Under the pieces are notes generated by a model that did no database searches, had not been told where the DNA came from, and was given only the letters and a program-made list of their open reading frames with translations. DNA of 64,000 bases, from assembly GCA_035601835.1 (NCBI GenBank), contig DATNNM010000007.1:62001-126000 (forward strand). The letters run 5' to 3'. Below are positions 18,768-26,704 of this stretch, piece after piece (within the stretch, counting starts at the first letter, position 1; every line of letters starts with the position of its first letter). This DNA comes from Candidatus Tumulicola sp. (lineage in GTDB: Bacteria; Vulcanimicrobiota; Vulcanimicrobiia; Eremiobacterales; Eremiobacteraceae). Made by a program: the position numbers and the translations under genes.

Positions 18768-20606
18768 CTAGTCCTTTTTCTGCAGGCTTGCGTGCACGGC
18801 GCGCGCGGCGGCCTGCGTCATCCCGGGAACCGCGGCCAGCTCGGTCGGGCTGGCCTGCTTGATCGCGGCGGCTGAGCCGAAGGCGCGGATGAGCGCGCGC
18901 TTGCGCGCGGGACCGATGCCCGGCACTCCGTCGAGCCCTGACGCGACCTGCCCCTTGCCGCGCAACTTCCGATGATACGCGACTGCGAAGCGGTGCGCCT
19001 CGTCGCGCACCCGCTGGATCAAGTGCAGCGCCGGCGAATTGCGCGCCAGCAGAATCGGCTCGCTCTCGTCCGCGAGATAGAGCTCTTCGAATTGTTTGGC
19101 GAGCGCCGCGACCGGGATAGCGATGAGATCCAACTCGCGCAGGATGTCGAGGACGGCGTTGAGCTGGCCGCGCCCGCCGTCGATGAGCAGCAGATTGGGG
19201 CGGCGCGAGAACTTCTTCTCCTTGCCGGAGGCGTCGACGTTGAGATAGCGCAGGCGGCGGCGCAGCATCTGCGCCATGTTCGCGAAATCGTCGTTCTTCT
19301 CGGCGCCTTGGATCTTGAAGCGCCGGTAGTCGCTCTTCTTGGGTTTGGCGTCTTCGAAGACCACCATCGAGCCGACGACGTTGGTGCCCTGGACGTGCGA
19401 GATGTCGTAGCACTCGATGCGCGACGGCAGACCGGGCAGGCTCAGGGCGGCCGCAAGCTCCTCCAACGCGACTGTTGCTCGCTCTTCTGCCACCGCGCTC
19501 TTGGACAGGTGATCGGCCAAGTGTTGCTCGGCGTTGCGCCGCACCTTGCGCATGTACTCTGCGCGCTGGCCTCGTTGCGGCACGATCAAGCGTACGCGAT
19601 TGCCGCGCAGCTCGGAAAATGCGCGCTCGACTTCGGCGGCATCCGGTATCTGCGTTTCGAGCATGATCTCCTTGGGGACCGATGGCGCTTGCGCGTAGTG
19701 CAGCTGCACGAACTCGGATAAGATCTCGTCCGGCCGGCGACCTTCGGTGCCCTCGACGATGAAGTGCTCCTGCCCGACGAGCTTGCCGGCCCGCACGAAG
19801 AATATCTCCATGCTCGAACAGCCCTGCCCGTGAGCCCCCGCGATCAAATCCATGTCGATGCGGCTGCGCCACACGACTTCTTGGCGCTCCATGACGCGCT
19901 TGATCTCGGCGATGCGATCGCGCAAGCGCGCCGCGTACTCGTACGAGAATTGATCGGCGGCGCCGCGCATCTGCGTTTCGAGGCGGCCCACCACCAGGTG
20001 CTGACGCCCCTCCAGGAAGAGGCGCACGTGGGCGACCGTGGCGAGATAATCTTCTCGGGTTTGGAGGAACGCGCACGGCGCGTTGCAGCGCTTGATGTGA
20101 TACTGCAGGCAGGGCCGATGATTCTTGACGCCGATGTCGGTGAGCTTGCACGTGCGCAACGGGAACACGCGCCGGATCAAGTTGATGGAATCGCGCAGCG
20201 CGGCCGCGTTGGTATAGGGACCGTAATAGCGGCCGCCGTCGTCCACGAGCTTGCGGGTGAAGATGACGCGCGGGAAGGGCTCGTTCGTCACCTTTAGATA
20301 CGGATATTTCTTGTCGTCCTTGAGCCGGACGTTATACGGCGGCTTGTGCTGCTTGATGAGGTTGCATTCGAGCAGCAGCGCTTCGGCTTCGTTCTTGACG
20401 ATGATGGTGCGGACGTCGGTGATGCGCTCGACCAAGGCGTCGGTGCGCACGTGATGGATGCGGCCCGGTTGGAAATACGAGCGCACGCGCGAGCGCAGCT
20501 CGATCGCCTTGCCCACGTAGAGCACCGCGCCCGCAGCGTCCAGCATTTCGTAGACGCCGGGTTCGGCCGGCAGGCGTTCGAGCTTCTGGCTCAGTGCGTC
20601 GGTCAT
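18768..20606 (-). CDS. uvrC: Excinuclease ABC subunit C
   Basis: Makes both incisions in nucleotide excision repair. The 612 aa contain an N-terminal GIY-YIG domain (GVYEMLDAAGAVLYVGKA), the LRTCKLTDIGVKNHRPCLQY cysteine segment, the UVR region, the UvrC endonuclease domain (CYDISHVQGTNVVGSMVVFED; LLIDGGRGQLNA) and C-terminal helix-hairpin-helix repeats (VPGIGPARKRALI, VPGMTQAAAR). I chose ATG 20606 (MTDALSQKLERLP), preceded by GAAGG; an upstream extension to 20699 is not family-like. Confidence 0.96.
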   Translation of the reverse strand: MTDALSQKLERLPAEPGVYEMLDAAGAVLYVGKAIELRSRVRSYFQPGRIHHVRTDALVERITDVRTIIVKNEAEALLLECNLIKQHKPPYNVRLKDDKKYPYLKVTNEPFPRVIFTRKLVDDGGRYYGPYTNAAALRDSINLIRRVFPLRTCKLTDIGVKNHRPCLQYHIKRCNAPCAFLQTREDYLATVAHVRLFLEGRQHLVVGRLETQMRGAADQFSYEYAARLRDRIAEIKRVMERQEVVWRSRIDMDLIAGAHGQGCSSMEIFFVRAGKLVGQEHFIVEGTEGRRPDEILSEFVQLHYAQAPSVPKEIMLETQIPDAAEVERAFSELRGNRVRLIVPQRGQRAEYMRKVRRNAEQHLADHLSKSAVAEERATVALEELAAALSLPGLPSRIECYDISHVQGTNVVGSMVVFEDAKPKKSDYRRFKIQGAEKNDDFANMAQMLRRRLRYLNVDASGKEKKFSRRPNLLLIDGGRGQLNAVLDILRELDLIAIPVAALAKQFEELYLADESEPILLARNSPALHLIQRVRDEAHRFAVAYHRKLRGKGQVASGLDGVPGIGPARKRALIRAFGSAAAIKQASPTELAAVPGMTQAAARAVHASLQKKD

Positions 20607-20647
20607 GGCGCCTTCATACTTCTGGGCGCCGGACGGGCTACCTTGGA

Positions 20648-21274
20648 TTAGCGGCGGGCTCGCGCCCTGGCGCGTTCGGCGAAATGCAGCACGAGCCACA
20701 CGATGACCGCCACCACGAGCAGCGCGAGCAGCGCGATGGAGATGGGCCGGAGATAGTGCGACACCCTATCCCAATGCTTGCCGAGCGTGAAGCCGATGAA
20801 CGCGAAGCCGGTGCACCAGATGATCGACGCGGCGAGCGTGTAGAGCACGAATTGGACCAGCGGCATGCGGGTGACGCCCGCCGGAAACGAGGCGAACGCG
20901 CGGATCCCTGGCAGCAGTTTGCAGACGAACACGGCTTTGACGCCGTGGCTTTCAAAAAACCGGTCCGCGCGGTCGATCTCGTGCTGGCGCACGAAGAAGA
21001 GGCGGCCGAAGCGCACGAGAAACGGCCGGCCGCCATAATAGCCGATGGCGTAGGCCGCCAGCGCTCCGGCCGTGTCCCCGAAGGTGCCGGCGGCGATCAC
21101 CAGCGGCAGCGTCAAGTCCCTCGCGAACGCGAGATAGCCCCCGAAGGACATCATGACTTCGCTCGGCAGCGGCACGCCGACCGCCTGGCCGAACATGCCG
21201 AGCGTCAAGCCTACGTATCCAAGCCGGTAGATGAAGTCGATGACCCAATGGGTCACCGCTTGGATGATGTGCAC
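20648..21274 (-). CDS. DedA family membrane protein
   Basis: 208 aa, five to six hydrophobic segments. DedA hallmarks are GQAVGVPLPSEVMMSFGGYLA near residue 30, FGDTAGALAAYAIGYYGGRPF near 70, and the basic KLLPGIRAFASFPAGVTRM motif near 125. Family members are involved in lipid scrambling or recycling (undecaprenyl phosphate, phosphatidylethanolamine) and membrane-potential maintenance. GTG start at 21274 directly abuts the stop of the Clp-N gene, implying coupling. Confidence 0.92.
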   Translation of the reverse strand: MHIIQAVTHWVIDFIYRLGYVGLTLGMFGQAVGVPLPSEVMMSFGGYLAFARDLTLPLVIAAGTFGDTAGALAAYAIGYYGGRPFLVRFGRLFFVRQHEIDRADRFFESHGVKAVFVCKLLPGIRAFASFPAGVTRMPLVQFVLYTLAASIIWCTGFAFIGFTLGKHWDRVSHYLRPISIALLALLVVAVIVWLVLHFAERARARARR

Positions 21275-21691
21275 CTAGTGGGAGTTCCAGTGCGCGAGCA
21301 CGCGCGCGGCGACGCCGCCGCCGTCGGTCACGATGCCGCACAAGATGTCGACCGGTTCGATCAGCGCTGACGCGCCTTTTTCCCGTGCGGCCCGCTCGAA
21401 GATCTCGCGCACCCGCGGCGTGATGATGACGCCCTCCCAGGGGTGTTCCGACGGTGCATCCATCGCTTCGCGCAGCGCCTGTTTGATCTCCCACGGCTCG
21501 GCGCCGATGCGGGCGAAATATGCGCGGGCGTCGGAGGGCGGATCGATCGCCATGGCGAGCAAGAGGTGCTCCGTTCCGAGGTAATAGTGGCTAGCGTTCC
21601 GGCATTCTTGCTCGGCAAGGTGGACGACGGCTTGCGCGGACTGACTAAATTGCGAAAACACGGTGTTCCGATGGGCTTGAAGGTGCGGCAT
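21275..21691 (-). CDS. Stand-alone Clp N-terminal (Clp R) domain protein
   Basis: 138 aa made of the double Clp-N repeat and no ATPase. The first repeat is FSQSAQAVVHLAEQE...YLGTEHLLLAM and the second ITPRVREIFERAA...PVDILCGIV. In ClpC/ClpA this domain binds adaptors and substrates; isolated copies may act as adaptors or inhibitors, but the role here is unknown. Start ATG 21691; anything longer would run into tRNA-Pro. Directly followed by DedA. Confidence 0.88.
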   Translation of the reverse strand: MPHLQAHRNTVFSQFSQSAQAVVHLAEQECRNASHYYLGTEHLLLAMAIDPPSDARAYFARIGAEPWEIKQALREAMDAPSEHPWEGVIITPRVREIFERAAREKGASALIEPVDILCGIVTDGGGVAARVLAHWNSH

Positions 21692-21706
21692 ACCACGGTG
21701 AACACA

Positions 21707-21781
<75 letters not shown>

Positions 21782-21914
21782 CAGTTGCCAGGCCGTGGTT
21801 TTCGCCCGCATGCTCGTGCGCTCCTTGACTTGCGCGTCACGGGTGAGGAGAGTGCGGCTCGCGCGACGAAGCGATGTCATGGTTGGCGGTCATCATTTTC
21901 GGAGTTTTTTTGGG

Positions 21915-22577
21915 ATGAAGTATCTTATCGTCGGGTGTGGGCGAGTAGGTTCCACGCTGGCGAAGCGTCTCGCGCGCGCGGGCCACGATGTCACCGTTGT
22001 CGACGAGAATTCCGCCTCTTTTCGGAGATTGGGACGAAATTTTCAAGGCAAGGTGGTGCTGGGCACCGGCATCGACGTCGATGTGCTGAAGCGCGCCGGC
22101 GCCGAGCAGGCGGACGGCTTTGCGACGGTCACCGAGGGCGACAACCGCAACATCATGGCGGCCCTGGTCGCGCAGCAGCATTTCAAGATCAAGCGCGTGG
22201 TAGCGCGCATCTACGATCCCGAGCGTTCGTCGATGTACCGCGACTTCGGCGTGGCGACGATCTGTCCGACCACCGTCGGGGCGCACCTGATGGCGAACGC
22301 GTTGGTGGAGCAGCCGTTTCGCATGCTGCCGTTCGAGCGGCACGACGTCGAGGTGATCGAATTCCTCGTGACCGCCAATCTTGCGGGCAAGAGCGTGGCG
22401 GACATGACCGTGGCCGGCAAGACGCAGGTCTGCGTGGTGGTGCGCAAGGAGCGAAGCCTGCTGCCGACGCCCGACATGCGGCTCGAGCTTGACGACAAGG
22501 TCGTGACCGTGGTGATTCCGGAGTACTTGGATCAGTTCCGCAAGACCGTGGAGCCGCAGCTCGCAGGCAAACGCTGA
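21915..22577 (+). CDS. TrkA-type potassium channel/transport regulator (first copy)
   Basis: 220 aa: an N-terminal RCK-N domain with nucleotide-binding GCGRVGSTLAKRL and acidic strand end VVDEN, and a C-terminal RCK-C (TrkA_C) domain from about residue 140. Such proteins gate TrkH/KtrB-type K+ uptake by binding NAD(H) or ATP. No K+ channel gene lies in the window. The start is ATG 21915 with a GGAG 10 bases upstream. Coupled (TGATG) to a second TrkA-type gene. Confidence 0.9.
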   Translation: MKYLIVGCGRVGSTLAKRLARAGHDVTVVDENSASFRRLGRNFQGKVVLGTGIDVDVLKRAGAEQADGFATVTEGDNRNIMAALVAQQHFKIKRVVARIYDPERSSMYRDFGVATICPTTVGAHLMANALVEQPFRMLPFERHDVEVIEFLVTANLAGKSVADMTVAGKTQVCVVVRKERSLLPTPDMRLELDDKVVTVVIPEYLDQFRKTVEPQLAGKR

Positions 22578-23242
22578 TGTTCATCATCGTCGTCGGCGGC
22601 GGCAAGCTCGGCACGTACCTCGCGCGCGAACTGCTCGAGGAGAAGCACGAAGTCGTCGTCATTGAGAAAAACGAGCGCAAGGCGCAGGCGCTCTCGCAAA
22701 CCCTCAACTGCGAGATCGCGCAAGTAGGCGACGGTTGCGACCCGCTGGTGCTCGAGGAGGCCGGCGCCAACCGGGCCGACGTGGTGGTCGCCGACACCGG
22801 GGACGACGAGGACAATCTCGTCATCTGTCTGGTCACCAAGAAGCGCTTCACGCGGCCGCGCACCATCGCGCGCGTCAACAATCCCAAGAACAAGGTCATC
22901 TTCGAGGAATTAGGCATCGATTCGGTGGTGAGCAGCACCGAGGTCGTCATGAAGATGGTGCAGCAGGAAGTCAACGTGCGCGATCTGGCCCCGCTCATGA
23001 GCTTCAAGGGCGGAAACCTGGAACTAGTGCGGCTTGCCGTTCCCTCTTCCTCGCCCGCGAACGAACGCAGGTTGGCGGAGCTATCGCTGCCGCGCCATTG
23101 CGTGATCGTGGCGCTCGAGCGCAACGGGGACGTCGTCGTGCCGGATGCGGACACCACCATCCACGCGGGCGACGCGATGCTGATCGTCACCCAGCCCGGC
23201 TCGACCGCGGAATTGCGCCGTCAATTGATCGGCGCGAACTGA
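22577..23242 (+). CDS. TrkA-type potassium channel/transport regulator (second copy)
   Basis: 221 aa with the same plan as its neighbour: GGGKLGTYLAREL, VIEKNE and GDGCDPLVLEEAGA in RCK-N, then a RCK-C domain (LAELSLPRHCVIVALERNGDVVVPDADTTI in outline). Tandem TrkA pairs are common in several phyla and may form hetero-oligomers. It ends 3 bp before a dispersed palindrome at 23245. Confidence 0.9.
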   Translation: MFIIVVGGGKLGTYLARELLEEKHEVVVIEKNERKAQALSQTLNCEIAQVGDGCDPLVLEEAGANRADVVVADTGDDEDNLVICLVTKKRFTRPRTIARVNNPKNKVIFEELGIDSVVSSTEVVMKMVQQEVNVRDLAPLMSFKGGNLELVRLAVPSSSPANERRLAELSLPRHCVIVALERNGDVVVPDADTTIHAGDAMLIVTQPGSTAELRRQLIGAN

Positions 23243-23244
23243 TA

Positions 23245-23262
23245 CCGGGGCTAAAGCCCCGG
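23245..23262. repeat. Dispersed palindrome copy C, between trkA-like and radical SAM genes
   Basis: CCGGGGC-TAAA-GCCCCGG, a perfect 7-bp stem. On the minus strand it follows the radical SAM stop as TAATGTAGTG then the hairpin, identical to the setting of the 45560 copy. It lies in a 27-bp gap between convergent genes. No T-run follows on either strand. Confidence 0.85.
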
Positions 23263-23269
23263 CACTACA

Positions 23270-24547
23270 TTACCCGAAGCCGCGTGTGAAATTGCCGACC
23301 CGCACGCGCGGAAACTCACTTCGCAGCCAAGCAAACCAAGCGCGCATGCCGACGGGCTTCTCTTTCGGACGCCCGACCGCTTGAAAATAAACTGACGGAT
23401 CGACGTTGAGCGTGCGCGACTGCACCATGTCCACCGGGTGGTCGCGCAGAAGCGCACCGAAGGCTTGCATCTCGTCTGGATCATCGGTCACGCCCGGATG
23501 CGTCAGCAGGTTCAGCGATACGGACGCGCCGACGCGGCGCGCCACCTCGAGCGATTGCACCACGTCGTCGAAACCGTAGCCGCGCGGCCGGTAGTACGCT
23601 GCATACGTCGCCGGCCTGGCGCTGTTCAGGCTCACGCGCACGGATTGGAGCCCTGCCTCCAAGAGCTGCGCAAGCGCAGCAGGCCGGCTGGCGTTGGTGT
23701 TGATGTGCAGCGTGCCGCGCTGCGTCGTTTTGCGGATCTTTCGGATGGCGGCGGCGATGCGCGGTGCGGCGAGCAAGGGTTCGCCCTCGCAACCTTGCCC
23801 AAAAGAGATGATGGGGTGCGTCGCGCTCTCGAGGTGCGCGACCGCGAGCCGTGCGATGTCATCGGCGGCCGCCGTTTCGCGCACGCGTTCTTGCGCGCTT
23901 GCGATGCCCGCTTCGGGTTCTTGTTCCGAGATGCAGCCGATGCAGCGCGCGTTGCAGGCGGGAGAGACCGTGATGGCCGCTTCGCCTTGGCGCAAGAACG
24001 TGTTTTGCGCGGTGTAGCATCCGTATTCGAGCGCGCAGCGCTCGAGCTGGCGCAGCTGCGGGCTGCCTGGAAACTCGAGCAGGCGCATGGCTACGGCGCG
24101 CCGCAGCGGCTCCGGATCGTGCGCGCTGCTCGACCACGTCTCGAGCTGATCGGTGAGCAGCCCGGCGACGCAGAGCCGGCCTTCGTGCCACGCCACGGCC
24201 GCGTACCCGTACAACGGCAGCGGCGGCGCATCGCGTCGGATTGCGAACGCCGGCAAGAGCGTTCGCGTGTAGCCCAGGGGCAGGGCGGCCGCGACGGCGT
24301 CGATCGGCGCGCCTTCGAAATCGTGAAGCGCTACGCGCTCGCCGGCATCGAACCCCAGCGGCGAGCGGCCCGGCAGCGTCAGCAACAGCGTGCCTTTGGG
24401 GATCGGGATGAAGTCTGCGGCGGCCGCGGTGAGAAGAACGCCGCCATCGGCGGCCGCCGCATACTGCGGGCAATCCAGAACGCTTCCATCGCCGCGTGCG
24501 AACACCGCGCGCGGCGCGCGCGAAGCGCCCTTACGTGCTCGTTGCAA
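23270..24547 (-). CDS. Radical SAM protein of unknown substrate
   Basis: 425 aa. A 190-residue N-terminal region of unknown type precedes a radical SAM domain with the [4Fe-4S] motif C198-x3-C202-x2-C205 (SPACNARCIGC). A GQGCEGEPLL motif and later TIM-barrel strands (LHINTNASRP, VRVSLNSARP) follow. An additional cysteine-rich segment (ERCALEYGC) precedes the cluster. The protein is not one of the well-known biosynthetic radical SAM types. TTG start at 24547, overlapping the dapF end by 17 bp. Confidence 0.8.
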   Translation of the reverse strand: MQRARKGASRAPRAVFARGDGSVLDCPQYAAAADGGVLLTAAAADFIPIPKGTLLLTLPGRSPLGFDAGERVALHDFEGAPIDAVAAALPLGYTRTLLPAFAIRRDAPPLPLYGYAAVAWHEGRLCVAGLLTDQLETWSSSAHDPEPLRRAVAMRLLEFPGSPQLRQLERCALEYGCYTAQNTFLRQGEAAITVSPACNARCIGCISEQEPEAGIASAQERVRETAAADDIARLAVAHLESATHPIISFGQGCEGEPLLAAPRIAAAIRKIRKTTQRGTLHINTNASRPAALAQLLEAGLQSVRVSLNSARPATYAAYYRPRGYGFDDVVQSLEVARRVGASVSLNLLTHPGVTDDPDEMQAFGALLRDHPVDMVQSRTLNVDPSVYFQAVGRPKEKPVGMRAWFAWLRSEFPRVRVGNFTRGFG

Positions 24548-25373
24548 CGCGGACGTCAGGAGCCAGAAGGCTCGCGGGCACCTCCACGATCGTCCGAAAC
24601 ACGACTTGCGCCGGCCCGGTCAGGAGGGCTGAACCGGCGGGCGCCGGCCACGCGACCGTCACCGTTCCGCCGCGCTGCGTCACCGACACGGGCGATGTGG
24701 CGCGGTTCGTCACGATTGCGGCCGCTGCCACAGCGCATGCGCCGGTGCCGCAGGCCCACGTCTCGCCCACGCCGCGCTCGCGCACGCGCACCTGCGCGAC
24801 GCCGCTGGCCATGCGCACCGCCTCGACGTTCACGCCGTCCGGAAATCGGCCGCTGCGATCGACGGCTTGCGCCAGCGCAGCGAGATCGATCGAGGCCACA
24901 TCTTCATCCACAAAGATGACGCAGTGCGGGTTGCCCACCGAAACGGCGTGACAGGTCAACGTTCTTCCGAGAGCTTCTACTTCTGACGCTGACGCTTCTA
25001 CCTTTGGCCTGCCCATGTCCACGCGCACGAGGTCACCGGGCAGCAAGTCCGCGCGCACGAGGCCGGCACTGGTGTCCATCGCGAGCGACCTGCTGTTATC
25101 ACCTCGCTCTTGTGCGAGATAGCGCGCGACGCAGCGAACGCCGTTGCCGCAGCTCTCGGCTTCGCTGCCGTCGGCGTTGAAGATGCGAAGCGTGATGTCG
25201 GCCTCGCCGTTAGGGGGCAGCAGCACGAGCAAACCGTCGGCGCCGATGCCGAAGCGCCGGTCGCATAGAAAGCGGGCGAGCGCCGGGTAGTCGTGGGACG
25301 CACCGCGGGGATTGTCGAGCAGGACGAAGTCGTTGCCCGTCCCTTGAACTTTAGTGACGGCGAGGGTCGGCAT
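24531..25373 (-). CDS. dapF: Diaminopimelate epimerase
   Basis: Converts LL- to meso-diaminopimelate for lysine and peptidoglycan. The 280 aa contain both catalytic cysteines: C75 in SEAESCGNG and C208 in TWACGTGACA. N-terminal KVQGTGNDFVLLD is conserved. It lies 16 bp after hfq on the same strand. A 10-residue stretch of alternating Glu/Ser (EASASEVEALG) is an unusual but harmless insertion. Confidence 0.96.
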   Translation of the reverse strand: MPTLAVTKVQGTGNDFVLLDNPRGASHDYPALARFLCDRRFGIGADGLLVLLPPNGEADITLRIFNADGSEAESCGNGVRCVARYLAQERGDNSRSLAMDTSAGLVRADLLPGDLVRVDMGRPKVEASASEVEALGRTLTCHAVSVGNPHCVIFVDEDVASIDLAALAQAVDRSGRFPDGVNVEAVRMASGVAQVRVRERGVGETWACGTGACAVAAAAIVTNRATSPVSVTQRGGTVTVAWPAPAGSALLTGPAQVVFRTIVEVPASLLAPDVRVATST

Positions 25374-25389
25374 TGTCGCCTAGGGGCGG

Positions 25390-25728
25390 TTAGTTCCCGA
25401 CGGGGTGAGTGGTCGCGCCATCGGCCGCGGGCGTCGGCGCGGCCGCCGGCGCAGACCCTGATGCGGATTCCGGCAGCGCTTGCGTTCGCTGGGCCGCGGC
25501 AAGCTCTCCACCCGTGAACTGCACGGGCGTTTGCGGCGATACCGTCGACACCGCGTGCTTGTACACCAGGTGCGGTTTGTTATCGTACTCTAAGATGATG
25601 GTGAAATTGTCAAAACCGCGGACGTGGCCGCGCAATTGAAAACCGTTGCGCAGATAGATGGTAACGGGAGCATTCTCTCGCTTGATAGCGAGAAGGTATG
25701 CGTCTTGCAAAGGGAAGTGCGTTTTCAC
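25390..25728 (-). CDS. hfq: RNA chaperone Hfq with long Ala/Pro tail
   Basis: Sm-like RNA chaperone pairing small RNAs with mRNAs. The Sm core is clear: LQDAYLLAI, IYLRNGFQLRGHVRGFDNF (Sm1), and YKHAVSTVSP (Sm2), with the RNA-binding Gln, Asp, Tyr, Lys and His in place. The tail after residue 72 is about 40 residues of Ala, Pro and Thr. GTG start at 25728 with GGAG eight bases upstream. It follows miaA by 44 bp, the classic miaA-hfq order. Confidence 0.94.
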   Translation of the reverse strand: MKTHFPLQDAYLLAIKRENAPVTIYLRNGFQLRGHVRGFDNFTIILEYDNKPHLVYKHAVSTVSPQTPVQFTGGELAAAQRTQALPESASGSAPAAAPTPAADGATTHPVGN

Positions 25729-25772
25729 GTGTTCGTCTCCAGTTCTCTCTCTAATGGAGAACGCTTCATCGT

Positions 25773-26699
25773 TCACGTCGATGTCGCGTTTTCCCTTGCC
25801 GCAGCTCGCAACGCGGAGAGCGCCGCGATTGGATCGTCCGCCTCGATGCGCAGCGCGTCCGACATCCGCCTGAACCACGTCTGCTGCCGCTTCGCATATT
25901 GACCCGTTCGCCGTATCGTCGCGCGGACGGCTTCTTCGTAGGTCGCGAGACCTTGCTGCCATGCCAGCGCCTCGGCGTAGCCAAGGCCGCTGAGCGCCGG
26001 CGAATCGGGCCAGCGCGCGGCGATGGCTTGCGCCTCTTGCGCCAGTCCTTTCTGGAACATGTCGCGCACGCGGGTGACGATTCTCCGGCGCAACACCTCT
26101 CGATCGACCTCCAAGACGACCACCTTCAGCGCAACAGGGACGCACGGAGCTAAAGCTCCGTGGCTACGACTATCACTACGGCGCGCGAGCGCGGACTCCA
26201 ACGCGCGCAGCGTCCGATACGCGTCGCGCGGCCGGACGCGCGCGCTTGCCTCCGGGTCGATCGCGGCGAGCCAAGCGCGCAAAGTCTCGTGCGGGTGCAC
26301 GGCCGCTTCCATGCGGACGCGCGCGCGCAGTTCGTCGTCCGCCACGGCTCGGTCTAGCGGCATCGTTCCGCTCAGCGCTTCGATGTAGAGCCCGGTGCCG
26401 CCGACAAGGATGGGCATTTTTCCCGAGCGCGCGATGCGTTCGCACGCGGCAGAGGCGTCGCTGACAAACCTGGCTGCGCTGTAGCGCTCGCCGGGGTCGA
26501 CGAATCCGTAGAGGTGATGTTGGGCGCGGGCGCGCGCTTGCTCGGACGGCCAACCGGTGCCGATGGGCATGCCCGCGTAGACCTGGCGCGAATCCGCGTT
26601 GACGATCTCAGCGCCGATCTCCGCGGCGAGCAGCGACGCGATCTCGGACTTGCCCGAAGCCGTAGGTCCGCAGACCGCGAGCGCGGTGATGGGTGACAT
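25773..26699 (-). CDS. miaA: tRNA dimethylallyltransferase
   Basis: Adds the isopentenyl group to A37 of UNN-reading tRNAs. The 308 aa contain the P-loop GPTASGKSE, NADSRQVYAGMPIGT, LVGGTGLYIEAL and GLGYAEALAW. The start is ATG 26699, five bases after the mutL stop; the longer frame to 26870 shadows mutL. Between RALESALARR and PVALKVVVLEV lies SDSRSHGALAPCV, encoded by a palindrome of the dispersed family (26143-26162) inserted in frame. MiaA and MiaB act in sequence on the same adenosine, and both are in this gene run. Confidence 0.95.
   Translation of the reverse strand: MSPITALAVCGPTASGKSEIASLLAAEIGAEIVNADSRQVYAGMPIGTGWPSEQARARAQHHLYGFVDPGERYSAARFVSDASAACERIARSGKMPILVGGTGLYIEALSGTMPLDRAVADDELRARVRMEAAVHPHETLRAWLAAIDPEASARVRPRDAYRTLRALESALARRSDSRSHGALAPCVPVALKVVVLEVDREVLRRRIVTRVRDMFQKGLAQEAQAIAARWPDSPALSGLGYAEALAWQQGLATYEEAVRATIRRTGQYAKRQQTWFRRMSDALRIEADDPIAALSALRAAARENATST
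26143..26162. repeat. Dispersed palindrome copy D, in frame inside miaA
   Basis: CACGGAGC-TAAA-GCTCCGTG, a perfect 8-bp stem. On the coding strand it reads GTAGC then CACGGAGCTTTAGCTCCGTG, sharing the GTAG lead-in and CTTTAG core with the intergenic copies. It encodes SHGALAPC within a variable part of MiaA and does not break the frame. Confidence 0.85.
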
Positions 26700-26704
26700 C
26701 GCGG

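Noticed and set aside
18373-20151. 592-codon frame joining uvrC antiphase sequence to the holin-like protein
   Set aside because: Only the last 122 codons have real protein character (four helices); the rest shadows uvrC.
23245-23262. Palindrome as a Rho-independent terminator
   Set aside because: No T-tract on either strand, and the same element occurs inside miaA, so it cannot be a plain terminator.
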